DNA of 64,000 nucleotides, from NCBI GenBank assembly GCA_905221605.1, contig CAJNDS010001635.1, positions 605,001 to 669,000 on the forward strand, written 5' to 3'. Shown one piece after another: positions 13,330 to 23,985 of the stretch. Numbering within the stretch: position 1 is the first letter of the stretch; each line of letters opens with the position of its first letter. The notes beneath the pieces were generated by a model that was not told where the DNA came from, did no database searches, and saw nothing but the letters and a program-made list of their open reading frames with translations. The position numbers and the translations under genes were made by a program. This DNA is from Symbiodinium natans (lineage: Eukaryota; Sar; Dinophyceae; Suessiales; Symbiodiniaceae).

Positions 13330-13975
13330 TATTGTATTTCAGCCGCGTGCTCCACGCCTCGTACCCCTGAATAAGCCCAGCAAATCAAGCGAGCCTGTTA
13401 ACAGCCTCTTTTAAACCTCCTGACGTCCGAGCAGTTGCTGTGAGTTTCGAAGGACACCCAGTGCCTTAGGGCCTAAGCCTTGTGAGTCCAGCCCGTTTTA
13501 CCGCACCTTCTGAGCACGCTTAGTGGCCTCTTTGTCTCTCATGCTCAACTTGCTCAACTTGCTCCGGCATCACCCCGCTTCCGAGCCCAGTGGGTTGTTG
13601 CAAGCAGGCCGAAGCCACCGTCAAAACAAGCACTGTGAAGGCGGACTGACGCGTTGTATTGGAAATTGGAGTGTTGTTGCTGGGGATGCGGGTTGCTCAT
13701 GAGTCTACTTGTAGGGCCTCACCTGTAACTGTTAGTAAGGAGAATGGTCAACTAGCGCAAAAGTTGGGATGGGGAAGCAATGAGCTGGGGACAACTGGGG
13801 CCTCAACTCCAACCGTAAGGAGAATTTTCAGCTAGCTCAGAAGTTGGGAAGCGATGAGCTGATGTCAACTTGGGTGCTAATTCGAATCTAGGGCCTCATC
13901 TCTATTTGCAATTAGTATTATTTCTGGTTTGCGTGTGTTGTTCCACGCAGGCCAAAGTGACCGCGAAGGCGGAAA
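13330..13975. other. No recognisable gene
   Basis: Two related GTTGTT..GCAGGCC segments (about 13585 and 13936) and two CTCAACTCCAACC/AGCTAG blocks suggest an old duplication. No coding motif is seen. Confidence 0.35.
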
Positions 13976-14034
13976 TCCGCATTGATGATTTGTGTTGGCG
14001 ATTGGCTCGTTTTTGACGCGGTCCGGCGAGAGAC

Positions 14035-14036
<2 letters not shown>

Positions 14037-14125
<89 letters not shown>
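14037..14125. repeat. (GA)n microsatellite
   Basis: Uninterrupted GA dinucleotides for about 88 bp. Confidence 0.98.
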
Positions 14126-14128
<3 letters not shown>

Positions 14129-14265
14129 CCCGACATCGCCTACGTGCCCGGGGACTTCGTGGAACTCGCCAGTGGGGGGCCCTTGTTTGTCAGAGGGTCC
14201 AGGATACGCAACTGGATGAACCTCATGAAGATGAAGATGACGACGGCGAAGACTCCCCGGGGATG
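14126..14265 (+). CDS. Possible exon with YodC-like (SGGP) motif
   Basis: Directly after the GA tract the frame reads YVPGDFVELASGGPLFV. This resembles the small YodC/DUF2158 family signature, in which GD-V-L-SGGP is conserved. The same frame continues as RGSRIRNWMN, while another frame gives an acidic run (EPHEDEDDDGEDS). The GA tract in the same frame encodes Glu-Arg repeats and is unlikely to be translated, so this is probably an internal exon or relic. The family guess rests on one short motif. Confidence 0.3.
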
Positions 14266-14449
14266 CCAAACGAGTGAGGAAGACCCGCTTAGTGCCTCGT
14301 TTTGTCCCGTGTAGAGTGGCAACGAAACACTCCAAACCACCACTGGGGGCCGTCAAGGCACGGTGCCTTAAACTTTCACCTCGGACAGAGCAGCGGGCCA
14401 GCGTGGCCGGGGTCCTCTTCGGGGGGCCTCTTCACTGGGCAGAAGAAGA

Positions 14450-14697
<248 letters not shown>

Positions 14698-14978
14698 AGC
14701 TGAAGCACACATGTTGGGCTGTGATTCTCCGCGTGGTTTCCTGCTTTCCTTCCACCAGGAGAAGAAAAAAAGCTGAGGCAGATGGGGGGGAGTGACGGCC
14801 GTTCGTTGCAGCGCAAGTCGCATCCAGGTTTTTGCCTCCCCCCCCCTTCCTTCCGCAAAAACAAGTAGGCGTCCTGCAAATTGAAGGCCCTCACGGACGG
14901 CTGGTGCAGCAACTGCCACGGGTGGACCCACGGGTATGAACCTTGACAATTGGCGCGCTCAAGTGAGCGTCAGCAAGC

Positions 14979-15448
14979 CCTTATTGAAATATTGAATATC
15001 AATAAGGCTGGAACTAAGAACTAAGAACTAAGATTGTCAGACACTCTTGGTCTGGATTCGTAGGTCCTGGGTTACCTCTTAATGAAACCCTCATTGAAAT
15101 ATTGAATTCAATAAGGGCGGTACTAGGAACTAAGAACTAAGACCAGGAGTCCCCGACAGTCTTAGTTTTATTTCTTAGTTCCGCCCTTATTGAGATTCAA
15201 TATTTCAATAAGGATTTCAATAATACTCCTTATTGAAGCCTTATTGAATTATTGAATTTCAATAAGGGTGGAGTATTATCGCAACCCTTATTGAAATATT
15301 GAATTTCAATAAGGGCGGAACTAAGAACTAAGAACTACGACTGCCAGGGATTCTCTGGTACGGATTCTTAGTTCCTGGGTTACCTCTTATTGAAATCCTT
15401 ATTGAAATATTGAATTTCAATAAGGGCGGTACTAGGAACTAAGAATCC
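14979..15448. repeat. Cluster of AT-rich palindromes, part 1
   Basis: Six palindromic units of about 30 bp have arms CCCTTATTGAAAT and ATTTCAATAAGGG around ATTG (near 14979, 15090, 15187, 15246, 15290, 15398). They alternate with spacers such as GGAACTAAGAACTAAGA and CTTAGTTCCTGGGTTACCTC, which are themselves repeated in both orientations. Confidence 0.85.
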
Positions 15449-15814
15449 AAACCTATGCGTTTCTATTTTAAAACCCTTATTGAAATATTGAATTTGAATA
15501 AGGGCTGTACTAGGAACTAAGAACTCAGACCAAGAGCCCCTGGCAGTCTTAGTTTTGAGTTCTTGGTTCCGCCCTTATTTATTGAAATTCAATATTTCAA
15601 TAAGGGTTTCAATAATGACCACCCTTATTGAAGTTCAATACTTCAAATTGGTTTCAATAATGCCAACCCTTATTGAAATTCAATATTTCAATAAGGGTTT
15701 CAATAATGACCACCCTTGTTGGAGTTCAATATTTCAATAAGGTTTTCAATAATGCCAACCCTTCTGGAAATTCAATATTTCACTAAGGGTTTCAAAATAG
15801 AAACACATAGGTTT
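15449..15814. mobile_element. Foldback element with 28 bp inverted ends filled with palindromes
   Basis: The left end AAACCTATGCGTTTCTATTT (from 15449) is the inverse of the right end AAATAGAAACACATAGGTTT (to 15814), continuing inward to 28 bp with a few mismatches. Inside are six more CCCTTATTGAAAT palindromes. Those after 15570 carry the central motif in the opposite orientation to most of part 1. It is non-coding, and no clear target duplication is seen. Confidence 0.75.
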
Positions 15815-15984
15815 AACAGACAACAAAAGAAAAACATACAACAGCAGAGAAAATTTTCAAAGACATTAAACAAAGCAAAAAGGTATGGATCTTTGGGGGG
15901 GGTACCATATATCTCTATTGTTTGTTAACGTGTCTGGCTACTGTGTGAAGCTATGCTGTCCGTCGCGCCCTCAGGCCTTTTTTT

Positions 15985-16076
15985 GCTTCCGGGGTCTGTC
16001 GAGGGGGTGGGTGAGCATATACATATATATATATATAGGGCCCTAATTCCCTCATTCCCTGCTAGCCAACAGCAAG
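15985..16076. mobile_element. Foldback element, family 3, diverged copy
   Basis: The right half (TATATAGGGCCCTAATTCCC through CCAACAGCAAG) matches the right end of the element at 61342-61459. The left half (GGGTGGGTGAGCATATA) is weaker. Confidence 0.5.
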
Positions 16077-16358
16077 TTCAGGGCTTACAGGGTAGTTGTT
16101 GGGGAACTTAAGCTACGTATGTGCTGATTGAAAGAAGCCCTAGAACCTAAGCCGTATAAGTTTCCGTGACAGGAAGGCAATTAGTGTGTAACACGCTGTC
16201 CCTATTCTGCCCCTTTCGTAGCTCAAGTTCCAGCAGCCCAGTCCATTTTTGAGTGTAAATAGCAGAGGCGCAACGACAGCTCGAAACCCATGTCTCCGGC
16301 AAAGCTCGGCGTCGGGACCATGAGGGAAGACTGCTCCGACTCCTATACAGTAGACTCG

Positions 16359-16400
16359 TCCCTAAACCCTTAACCCTTAACCCTTATGAACCCTAAACCC
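16359..16400 (-). repeat. Telomere-like tract (CCCTAAA on +)
   Basis: CCCTAAACCCTTAACCCTTA units, imperfect. Confidence 0.75.
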
Positions 16401-16482
16401 CCCATAGAGAGGTCTCGGGCATGCTTGGAGGTGTCAGGGGCGAAAGCGTGGAAACGGACAGCTCCTCGGTACTGGTAGTAAC

Positions 16483-16583
16483 TGAAGATGTTCCCTCTTA
16501 TACTAACAGCTCCTTGAGAGGGATTCTAGTACCCCCTAGTAGCATCCCTATTAAGGGCTGTTAGTATACGGGGAACATCCCAC
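16483..16583. mobile_element. Foldback element, family 1, copy b, with 9 bp target duplication
   Basis: The inverted ends GATGTTCCCTCTTATACTAA and TTAGTATACGGGGAACATC are nearly perfect, with AACAGC..GCTGTT continuing inward. The direct repeat GGTAGTAAC flanks the element at 16474-16482 and 16584-16592. The left flank reads open as GVRGESVETDSSSVLVV, and removing the element plus one duplicate keeps a short open frame on the right (TRQSIEPPKPSLS). It is a small non-autonomous element with no coding capacity. Confidence 0.8.
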
Positions 16584-16594
16584 GGTAGTAACCA

Positions 16595-17235
16595 GACAAT
16601 CGATAGAACCCCCCAAACCAAGCCTAAGCTAAAATAAACACCCTCGGATGTTTCGTTTCGGTTTCGTGGGTCAGCTTCGGGCGGGAGTGAGGTTGGTGGG
16701 GGGGTAGGTGAGTTGCCGGCCCTTCGCCTGAACGGCCTGTTCGAAGTTTCGGGCTGCGGCTCCGCATACCTTAGCCTATCCCAGCCCTATACCAGAAAGC
16801 CTGTCGAATTCCCGCGAAGGCACTGGAGGCTGAGCTGAAGGGGCAGATGGAGGAGAGCCAACTGTGGTGAGCAGGTTTTTTTTTGACAGAAGCTGGTATA
16901 AGGCACCAGCAAGATTAGGGTGGGCGTTACTGTTGGATTGCTTCCGCCGGAGGCAAAACAAGCATGGGCGCGTAGCAGGAAGAGAGAGGAGGCGTATTTA
17001 CGTTGCGAGGGGTTGGGGGCATGAAGACAAATCCGGGAATCAGGGACTGACAGGCGCTTGTTACTTGAAGGCTCTTTAGACTTCCAAGAGTCCGCCTCAG
17101 ACTGGCAACGAGAGAATGGTACAGCAGGGCCGGTATTTAGCTGCAATCCTACTCTCCAACACATACACATGCAGAGAATAGCAGGGCTTTGCGCATTTTG
17201 TGCTTCTTATGCTTCTTCAAATATACATGGCACGC
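16595..17235. other. No recognisable gene
   Basis: Overlapping frames (16787-17170 minus, 16864-17079 plus) have no motif. Confidence 0.4.
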
Positions 17236-17241
17236 TAAGCC

Positions 17242-17638
17242 TTGAGTTTGAAGCCTTCTGCGGTCGACATTTGCAAGCTTTGCAACGTTCCACACCACCT
17301 ACCAAACCCAGGAACCATGGGAAATCACAGCCGCACCATGCCATCCATATGTTGGGAGCGCATTGGCATTGGGAAGGCGTTCCAGTTCCAAATCAAGCAG
17401 CCCTGCACATTGTGGTCCAAATATCGCTCAAGCAGTGAAGGTAAGCCGCAGCCTCTAAACTCCCAACCGGCAAACACCTTGAGTGCTCTCCGGTTTCAAC
17501 CCGAAGCAGACTCAGCTCCCCCCTTTCTGCGCAGGAGCACGGCGTTGTCCTCGGCCGTCGGCAGCGTCGGAAGTTGGCTGCTGCCGCACCAGCATCCTCT
17601 GCAGGGCCCAAGGCTGGAGATGGATCTACCAATTGCTT
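17242..17638 (+). CDS. Candidate two-exon fragment, Cys-containing
   Basis: The first piece (17242-17440) carries CKLCNVPHHLPNPG and ends in GAAG/GTAAGC, a strong donor. A second piece starts after TGCGCAG at 17534. In the phase given by that donor it reads GARRCPRPSAASEVGC and stays open to the foldback at 17633; another frame reads EHGVVLGRRQRRKLAAAA. The foldback starts at the end of the second piece. No family is recognised. Confidence 0.3.
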
Positions 17639-17740
17639 AAGAACCCCCCCCCGAAAAAAACTAAGAAAGATAATCCTCCTTATAAGGGCAATAAGCATGT
17701 TCATTATTTATTTTTTTTTTGGGGGGGGGTCCTTAAGCAA
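17633..17740. mobile_element. Foldback element, family 2, copy a
   Basis: Ends TTGCTTAAGAACCCCCCCCC and GGGGGGGGGTCCTTAAGCAA are inverted. The interior is AT-rich with a CTCCTTATAAGG core. A second copy lies at 47034-47135. Confidence 0.75.
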
Positions 17741-17744
17741 ATAG

Positions 17745-18245
17745 AATGGATGGAGAGGGCCGGGGGGGGGGGAGGGGGAGGGGTTGCCCAGGGCTGATGA
17801 CCAAGATCGTTTTCAAAGTTCTTTCGATCTCAAATGGAGACTATGCAGCAGCAGGTTTTGCCTCTTTGTTGGGTTTAGGGTTTAGAGTTTAGGGTTTAGG
17901 GTGAGACGTTTAGAAGATTTTCGTGCTTTTCCCAGACCTGTTTGTAGGGGGCCTTTTGCAATGTAGAAATGTCAGAACATGGTCAGCGCACTTCAGGCTT
18001 AGGTTTGCGCCAACCAGAACCGTGTGGTTGAAAAGACACGTCTGAGAGCAGAGCGGCAGAGCGCTTGGAGTGTAAGAAGGAGAAGGGCAGCTGCAATACT
18101 GACATCATCTACTCTCACCCAGGGCAGCTCCCAAGCCCTGAACTCCCTATCTACAGCACTACTGGAGGTCATAGGTCATCAATCTCACCAGGGCGCCGGT
18201 CTGTTGTTTATTGACGTGGACACTGCTGGGGGGGGGGGGGGGGGG
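17745..18245. other. Telomere-like tract and G run, no clear gene
   Basis: TTTAGGG units at 17871-17902 and a G homopolymer of about 17 at 18229-18245. A 129-codon plus frame (18024-18413) spans the G run and has no motif. Confidence 0.5.
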
Positions 18246-18249
18246 CGGC

Positions 18250-18333
18250 GAGGTGTTGCCGAAGCTGACGCTGCCTCCGGATGTGGATGTCATTTGGGTG
18301 GACCAAGATGTGCCAAAGGCTACGGAGGACTGA
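18250..18333 (+). CDS. Candidate terminal exon
   Basis: Reads EVLPKLTLPPDVDVIW then VDQDVPKATED and a stop, just after the G run. The composition looks coding and differs from the neighbouring frames. No family is recognised. Confidence 0.25.
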   Translation, partial: EVLPKLTLPPDVDVIWVDQDVPKATED

Positions 18334-18639
18334 AGCCAACGCCGAAACCTTGCGGCCTGCATAGCTCCATGTACTTGAGTCTTCGGCGGACATCCTGGGA
18401 CTTGTCACCCTGATCACCTTTAAATAGAGCCCTAGAACCCCCGTAATGGCTTGAACCCCCGGGTACGGACGCCCTGAAGGTCAATCTCTGCACATCATGT
18501 AGGGCTACAAGCGAACACAAAGGAGGTCTTAACGAGTTATGACTCGCTGTAAATACTGTACGTTTTGGAAAAAGCAGCGTTAAAGGGTCCACTGCAAAGG
18601 CGGGCAAAGTAAAGATCGTGGTGTAGTTGGGGCGGTGGC

Positions 18640-18900
18640 CGTACCAAGCACTTTAATAAGAATAACTATAATCAGAAGTATCACTAATAGTATTAAGAAT
18701 ATGAATGATAATAGTATAAGTTTAGTATCAAGAATATGAGTCAGGAACATGATTGTAAGAACAGCTCCTAATCCAAGCCCCGCTTCCGCTCCGCAGCAGC
18801 TTCTAGAAGAACCGCACTTCAGAACTTGTATTTTTCATCATATTCTGAAGACTATTTAGTCTTGAATTATACTTATGATTGTAGTAGTTCCTAGTAAGGT
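18640..18900. repeat. Degenerate AT-rich triplet-like region
   Basis: Weakly periodic AATAGTATAAG and GAATATGA motifs. Similar low-complexity triplet-like stretches occur at 39.8 and 59.1 kb. Confidence 0.4.
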
Positions 18901-18984
18901 GCTTTAGACAGCCCCGGCATGAGGATCCCAAGCCTTTTTTCCACCTCATACTTCTATACTGTATCAGTCAACCCGCCGCAAGTC

Positions 18985-19045
18985 AGGGTTTAGGGTTTAG
19001 GGTTTAGGGTTTCGGGTTGAGGGTTTCGGGTTTAGAGTTTAGGGG
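18985..19045 (+). repeat. Telomere-like tract (TTTAGGG on +)
   Basis: GGGTTTAGGGTTTAGGG units with TTCGGG variants. Confidence 0.85.
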
Positions 19046-19935
19046 TGCCATGCCGAGAAAAACCCTCTTCAGCCCCTAAAACTCCCTGGAAAACCCCTCG
19101 AACTGAAAGGAGCTTTTTCGGCGAGCTGCAGCGGAGGGCGGCGTGGTTGCCTTGGACGCGGAGCTTCGGCTACTCTTAGGGATTTGTGGGAATGTTTTTT
19201 TGGCGTAATTCCTAACAAACAGATAAAAATTACAAGTTTTGCCAGGGTTCCAAGATCAGTCTAGTAATGGTTGTCGTTATTTGACCTCATAGGTGTCTTG
19301 GCTCTTGTTGTGCGGGCTTCAAGCTCGCAGTGGGGGTTGTGCGGCTCCACTTGAACCCACCCTAAACCCTAAACCCTGATGTTGAGTGTTGAGGTGCTGA
19401 GACCCCCACACCGATCATTTCCTACCCTGAAGGCCTGTAAGGCGATATCCCACACAGGTTTAAGCTGCTTGGGTTGTGGTTTTGTCGGGTGGCAAACGGC
19501 TCTAGAACTTGCGGCCGTCGGTTGGCTCAGGCTTCATTCTGCACGCAGGCCTGTCGGATAAATGCTCAAGGGAACCTGAGTCGGTTGCTTGCATCTGTGG
19601 AGCGAGCGCGCGGAACCAATCTCGCCACCTGTGCAGTGCTGAAGTTCAGGGTTGATATGACACAGCGCGGGCTCAAAAGAAGAGATGAAGCCCTAAACCC
19701 TGAACTGCTCGGACGTGTTTTTTTGCAGTGTAGTGCGAGGTTGCTAGGCGCTGCTAGGCAGATGGCAAGAGAAAAAGCTGCTGGAACCCAAAGCCTCGCA
19801 CGGCAGTGCTAGTTGTGAGAGTGCCCTAAACCCTACACCCGTAACCCTCCGAGCGCAGCTGAGGAGTGGAAGCCATTCAGAGGAGGCACTGGGCTTGTGC
19901 TGGGCATCGTAGGTAAAGTTCGAGTGCATACAGGT
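19046..19935. other. No recognisable gene; 112-codon open frame
   Basis: The plus frame 19474-19812 contains LSRLLASVERARG and passes through a CCCTAAACCCTGAA stretch (read as ALNPELL), so at least part is not original coding sequence. Confidence 0.3.
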
Positions 19936-19939
19936 ACAC

Positions 19940-20033
19940 GGGGGTTTCCGAAAATAAGGGTACCCTTCTTGGGGGTCCCTTGAAGGGGATTCTAGTTTAT
20001 TTGGGGTATAAACCCCTATTTTCGGAAACACCC
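19940..20033. mobile_element. Foldback element, family 4, copy a
   Basis: Ends GGGGGTTTCCGAAAATAAGG and CCCTATTTTCGGAAACACCC are inverted. Read in reverse, the interior ACCCCAAATAAACTAGAATC matches ACCCCCAAATAGTAAGATCC in the 59.86 kb element. Confidence 0.65.
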
Positions 20034-20039
20034 ACATAG

Positions 20040-20605
20040 GGTTGAAATTGCTGGTTCTTAGTAGGGAGCGAGGGAATTCAGAACCTCTTGTTCAAGTGCA
20101 GCAAAGAGCGATTACGACGCGCGCCAGCTTACAGAGTGCCCTTTGCCAGGAGAGGCGCCGACACCGTTGGAGTTGCTGCAGCTTGCTGTGCCCGGGCCTC
20201 GGCAACAGAGTCCTAGAGGGGCAACATGGGGGCACTCGTTGATGACAGTCTCAGGCCTTCAGCCTGTTTCCTCTTTGATGTGCGCCACCTTCGCAACCAT
20301 GAGGAGCGGGTGGGGAATCGGAGACAGCCGGAGGCTAAGGCTAAACTCCATCCCAAGAAAGCTTTGGTAGATGGCAATCGAAACTAGAAATCAGAAGCAC
20401 AACCACATTCGTCGTCATTGCTGGTTCCTCTTCCTTAGGCAGCCCTGTTCTCTCCCACATCCTTTGTACCCTATAATCCCTATGCACCTGTCCCTTCCCA
20501 CATCGCTAGTACTTCATTTTAACGCTACGCGACCCGCCTCGGCCCGGCCCTGCGCATCTGCGTGAGCATGGAGATTCCGCAGCGCCCACGTCGCTGGACC
20601 CCAAG
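20040..20605. other. No recognisable gene
   Basis: Short frames without motifs. The last part (about 20570-20611) reads EIPQRPRRWTPSNK up to AAG/GGTTGGG, where a telomere-like tract starts. Confidence 0.35.
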
Positions 20606-20610
20606 CAATA

Positions 20611-20752
20611 AGGGTTGGGTTTTGGGTTTAGGGTTCCGGGTTTATGGTTTGGGGTTTAGGGTTGAGGGTTAGTTTAGGGTTGAGGGCTTAGGGCTCAAGG
20701 TTCACGGTTTGGGGTTTGGGTTTTTGGGTTTTTGGGTTTAGGGTTCAAGGTT
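20611..20752 (+). repeat. Telomere-like tract, degenerate (TTTAGGG on +)
   Basis: About 140 bp of GGGTTTAGGGTT units with many variants (GGTTTGGGG, GGGTTGAGGG). Confidence 0.85.
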
Positions 20753-21030
20753 CCTCAAGCAAAAGCGGGGGGGCAGGGGGGGGGGGGGGTGGCAGCGTAG
20801 GGGGGGTGGGATGTGTGGCTTGGCTTGGGGGGTGCCTGTTCTGACAACCTATACACCTTCGGCCCGAGGCCTCGGCGGATTGTTCTGAACCCAAAGCCCC
20901 ATAAGCCCTGAACGAGGAGGCCGAGCTACGCTCTCTCCTTTCGCGGCTCTGCCCCCCGACGACACACTGGTTTTTGGGGGACCCTCATCTCCGAATGTCC
21001 AGAGGACCCCTAAATCCAACCTGCCTGCTC

Positions 21031-21254
21031 CAACCCAAAACCCTAAAAACCCTAAAGCCCTAAAACCGTAAAGCCCTACCTGCGGCCCAGGTAGCCCTAA
21101 ATCCTAAAACCCTAAAAGCCCTAAAGCCATAATACCCTAAAACCCCTAAAGCCCCTAAAGCCCTAAAAGCCCTAAGCCTGCGGCCCAGGTAGTCTCTGTG
21201 GTGCTTTACTGTGACTTTAGATCCCTAAGCCCTAAACCCTAAACCCTAAACCCT
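21031..21254 (-). repeat. Telomere-like tract with CTGCGGCCCAGGTAG interruptions
   Basis: CCCTAAA/CCCTAAAGC units on +. They are punctuated by CTGCGGCCCAGGTAG near 21079 and 21178, with a variant (GTGCAGCCCAGGTAG) near 21260, so a longer compound repeat of about 90-100 bp is present. Confidence 0.8.
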
Positions 21255-21361
21255 GCTAAGTGCAGCCCAGGTAGTGATGTGCTGCTCCTGGGGTTCGGCT
21301 TGGTGCAGGATGCAGGGAAGGTCGCTGCGGAGGGCCTCGGAAGGACTCCAGGGTGTGGGGC

Positions 21362-21418
21362 CCTAGGTTTAGGGTTGAGGGTTGCGGGCTTAGGGTTAGG
21401 GTTTCGGATTTAGGGTGG
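21362..21418 (+). repeat. Telomere-like tract (TTTAGGG on +)
   Basis: Imperfect heptamers in the opposite orientation to the tract 100 bp upstream. Further right, 21510-21540 is a C run followed by an A run. Confidence 0.75.
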
Positions 21419-21729
21419 TAGTTCCTGGCAGAGTCACAGCAGGCCAGATGCAAAAGGGTGGTAGTTCTCTAAGTTAGGTAACAGTTAGGTCCCTTCGCCC
21501 TTCTACAAACGACCCCCCCCCAAAAAAAAAAAAAAAAAATAGACACCGACTATCCCGAAAGCAATCAGTGCGAAGATATCAACTGACACGTAGAGTTGGT
21601 TGTGTTGTCAGTGCGGTGATCGTGGTATGGTTGTGAACAGATCAAAGCATAGCTCTGCATGAGCGCAGGACAAGATGTCATCCGCAATGATTGCGCGCCC
21701 ACACGAGAGCCGTCGCGCTATTTGCTGCG

Positions 21730-22390
21730 CCGTTTTCGAAGCTCCAGAGTTCCGCGCCCACGGTCTTTGCGAGGTTTTCGAAGCCCCGGAGTTCCGCGCC
21801 CACAAAATTTGCGAGGTTTTCGAAGCCTCAGAGTTCCGCGCCCGCGGTATTTGCGATGTTTTCGAAGCCCCATGAGTTCCGCGCCCACGGTATTTGCGAC
21901 GTTTTCGAAGCCCCAGAGTTCCGCGCCCACGGTATTTGCGAGGTTTTCGAAGCCCAGAGTTGCGTGCCCACGGTGTTTGTGACGTTTTCAAAGCCCCAGA
22001 GATCCGCGCCCACGGTTTTTGTGACGTTTTCTATCTCCCAGAGTTCCGCGCCTGCGGTATTTGCGACGTTTTCGAAGCCCCAGAGTTCCGTGCCCACGGT
22101 ATTTGCGACGTTTTCGACGCCCCAGAGTTCCGCGCCCACCCACGGTATTTGCGACGTTTTCGAAGCCCTAGAGTTCTGCGCCCACGGTATTTGCGACGTT
22201 TTCGAAGCCCCAGAGTTCCGCGCCCACGGTATTTGCGACGTTTTCGAAGCCCCAGAGTTTCGCGCCCGCGCCCACGGTGTTTGCGAGGTTTTCGAAGCCC
22301 CGGAGTTCCGCGCCCACGGTATTTGCTAGGTTTTCGAAGCCCCAGAGTTCCGCGCCCACGGTATTTGCGACGTTTTCGAAGCCCTAGAGT
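21730..22390. repeat. Satellite array A, 42 bp unit, ~16 copies
   Basis: The unit contains TTTTCGAAGCCCCAGAGTTC, then CGCGCCCACGGTATTTGCGA. Copies vary in length (41-48 bp), so no frame is maintained through the array. The long plus and minus open frames reflect a unit near a multiple of three. Confidence 0.95.
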
Positions 22391-22694
22391 TCCGACACGC
22401 ACGATCCCCGCAGAGTGGTGCATCGCGCTGGCCGCGGCGAAACCCACCCCAGCTTAAGAAATAAGAGAGAATTTAATGGAGGAGGTGATGTGTGGAGTGT
22501 GGTGATTGGAGTGTGGTGATGGTAGTGTGGTGATTGTAGTGTGTGTGTGTGGTATAGGAGTGTGGTGATGGTAGTGTGTTGATTGTAGTGTGGTGATGGT
22601 AGTGTGAGTGTGTGGTAGTGCGAGTGTGTGGTAGTGTGGTAGGGCTAACGTTTTTGTTTCTCCGAAGAACCCTTCGCTGAAGCTTTCGGGAAAA
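22391..22694. repeat. Junction module 1 (J-D-T)
   Basis: J has TCCGACACGCACGATCCCCG then GCATCGCGCTGGCCGCGGCG and AGAAATAAGAGAGAATTTAA. D is a GTAGTGTGGTGATG-type short tandem (about 22484-22645). T is GAAGAACCCTTCGCTGAAGC and TTTCGGGAAAA (to 22694). The module recurs at 23955-24223. Confidence 0.85.
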
Positions 22695-23590
22695 GTCGAC
22701 TTTCGCGCCACGGCAGCTCCGGGCGTCCGCGGCGTACTACGTTTGTACTACAAAAAGTCGACTTTCCAGCTACGGCAGCTCCGGGCGTCCGCGGCGTACT
22801 ACGTTTGTGCTGAAAGTCGACTTTCCAGCCACAGCAGCTCCGGGCGTCCGCGGCGTACTACGTTTGTGCTACAAGTACTACGTTTGTACTACAAAAAGTC
22901 GACTTTCCAGCTACGGCAGCTCCTGGCGTCCGCGGCGTACTACGTTTGTACTACAAAAAGTCGACTTTCCAGCTACGGCAGCTCCGGGCGTCCGCGGCGT
23001 ACTACATTTGTGAGGAAGGCTCCGACACGCACGATCCCCGCAGAGGAGTCGACTTTCGCACCACGGCAGCTCCGGGCGTCCGCGGCGTACTACGTTTGTA
23101 CTACAAAAAGTCGACTTTCCAGCTACGGCAGCTCCGGGCGTCCGCGGCGTACTACGTTTGTACTACAAAAAGTCGACTTTCCAGCTACGGCAGCTCCGGG
23201 CGTCCGCGGCGTACTACATTTGTGAGGAAGGCTCCGACACGCACGATCCCCGCAGAGGAGTCGACTTTCGCACCACGGCAGCTCCGGGCGTCCGCGGCGT
23301 ACTACGTTTGTACTACAAAAAGTCGACTTTCCAGCTACGGCAGCTCCGGGCGTCCGCGGCGTACTACGTTTGTACTACAAAAAGTCGACTTTCCAGCCAC
23401 AGCAGCTCCGGGCGTCCGCGGCGTACTACGTTTGTACTACAAGTACTACGTTTGTACTACAAAAAGTCGACTTTCCAGCTACGGCAGCTCCTGGCGTCCG
23501 CGGCGTACTACGTTTGTACTACAAAAAGTCGACTTTCCAGCTACGGCAGCTCCGGGCGTCCGCGGCGTACTACATTTGTGAGGAAGGCTC
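22695..23590. repeat. Satellite array B, ~62 bp unit, ~13 copies
   Basis: The unit is GTCGACTTTCCAGCTACGGC, AGCTCCGGGCGTCCGCGGCG, TACTACGTTTGTACTACAAA. A higher-order ~212 bp block repeats (23011 and 23223) that carries the J element CTCCGACACGCACGATCCCC. The open frames are artefacts. Confidence 0.95.
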
Positions 23591-23985
23591 CGACACGCAC
23601 GATCCCCGCAGAGGGTGCACGACCACGCTTGAAAATACGCAAAAACGCACAGCGGCAGCGCTCCGACACGCACGATCCCCGCAGAGGGTGTGCGAAGCAA
23701 GTTGCAAAATGCGCAAAAACGCACAGCGGGAGCGCTCCGACACGCACGATCCCCGCAGAGGGTGTGCGAAGCAAGTTGTACAATGCGCAAAAACGCACAG
23801 CGGGAGCGCTCCGACACGCACGATCCCCGCAGAGGGTGCGCGGGCGCACATCGAAATGCGCAAAAACGCACAGCGGGAGCGCTCCGACACGCACGATCCC
23901 CGCAGAGGGCGCGCGGGCGCACATCTAAATGCGCAAAAACGCACAGCGGGAGCGCTCCGACACGCACGATCCCCGCAGAGGGGTG
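23590..23985. repeat. Satellite array C, ~70 bp unit, 5-6 copies
   Basis: The unit has GCTCCGACACGCACGATCCC, a variable GTGCGAAGCAAGTTG part, and ATGCGCAAAAACGCACAGCG. The J element is an integral part of this unit. Confidence 0.95.

Noticed and set aside
21608-22457. Protein with 14-residue repeats (FSKPQSSAPTVFA type)
   Set aside because: Unit lengths vary from 41 to 48 bp so the frame shifts between copies, and both strands are open. A satellite explains it better.
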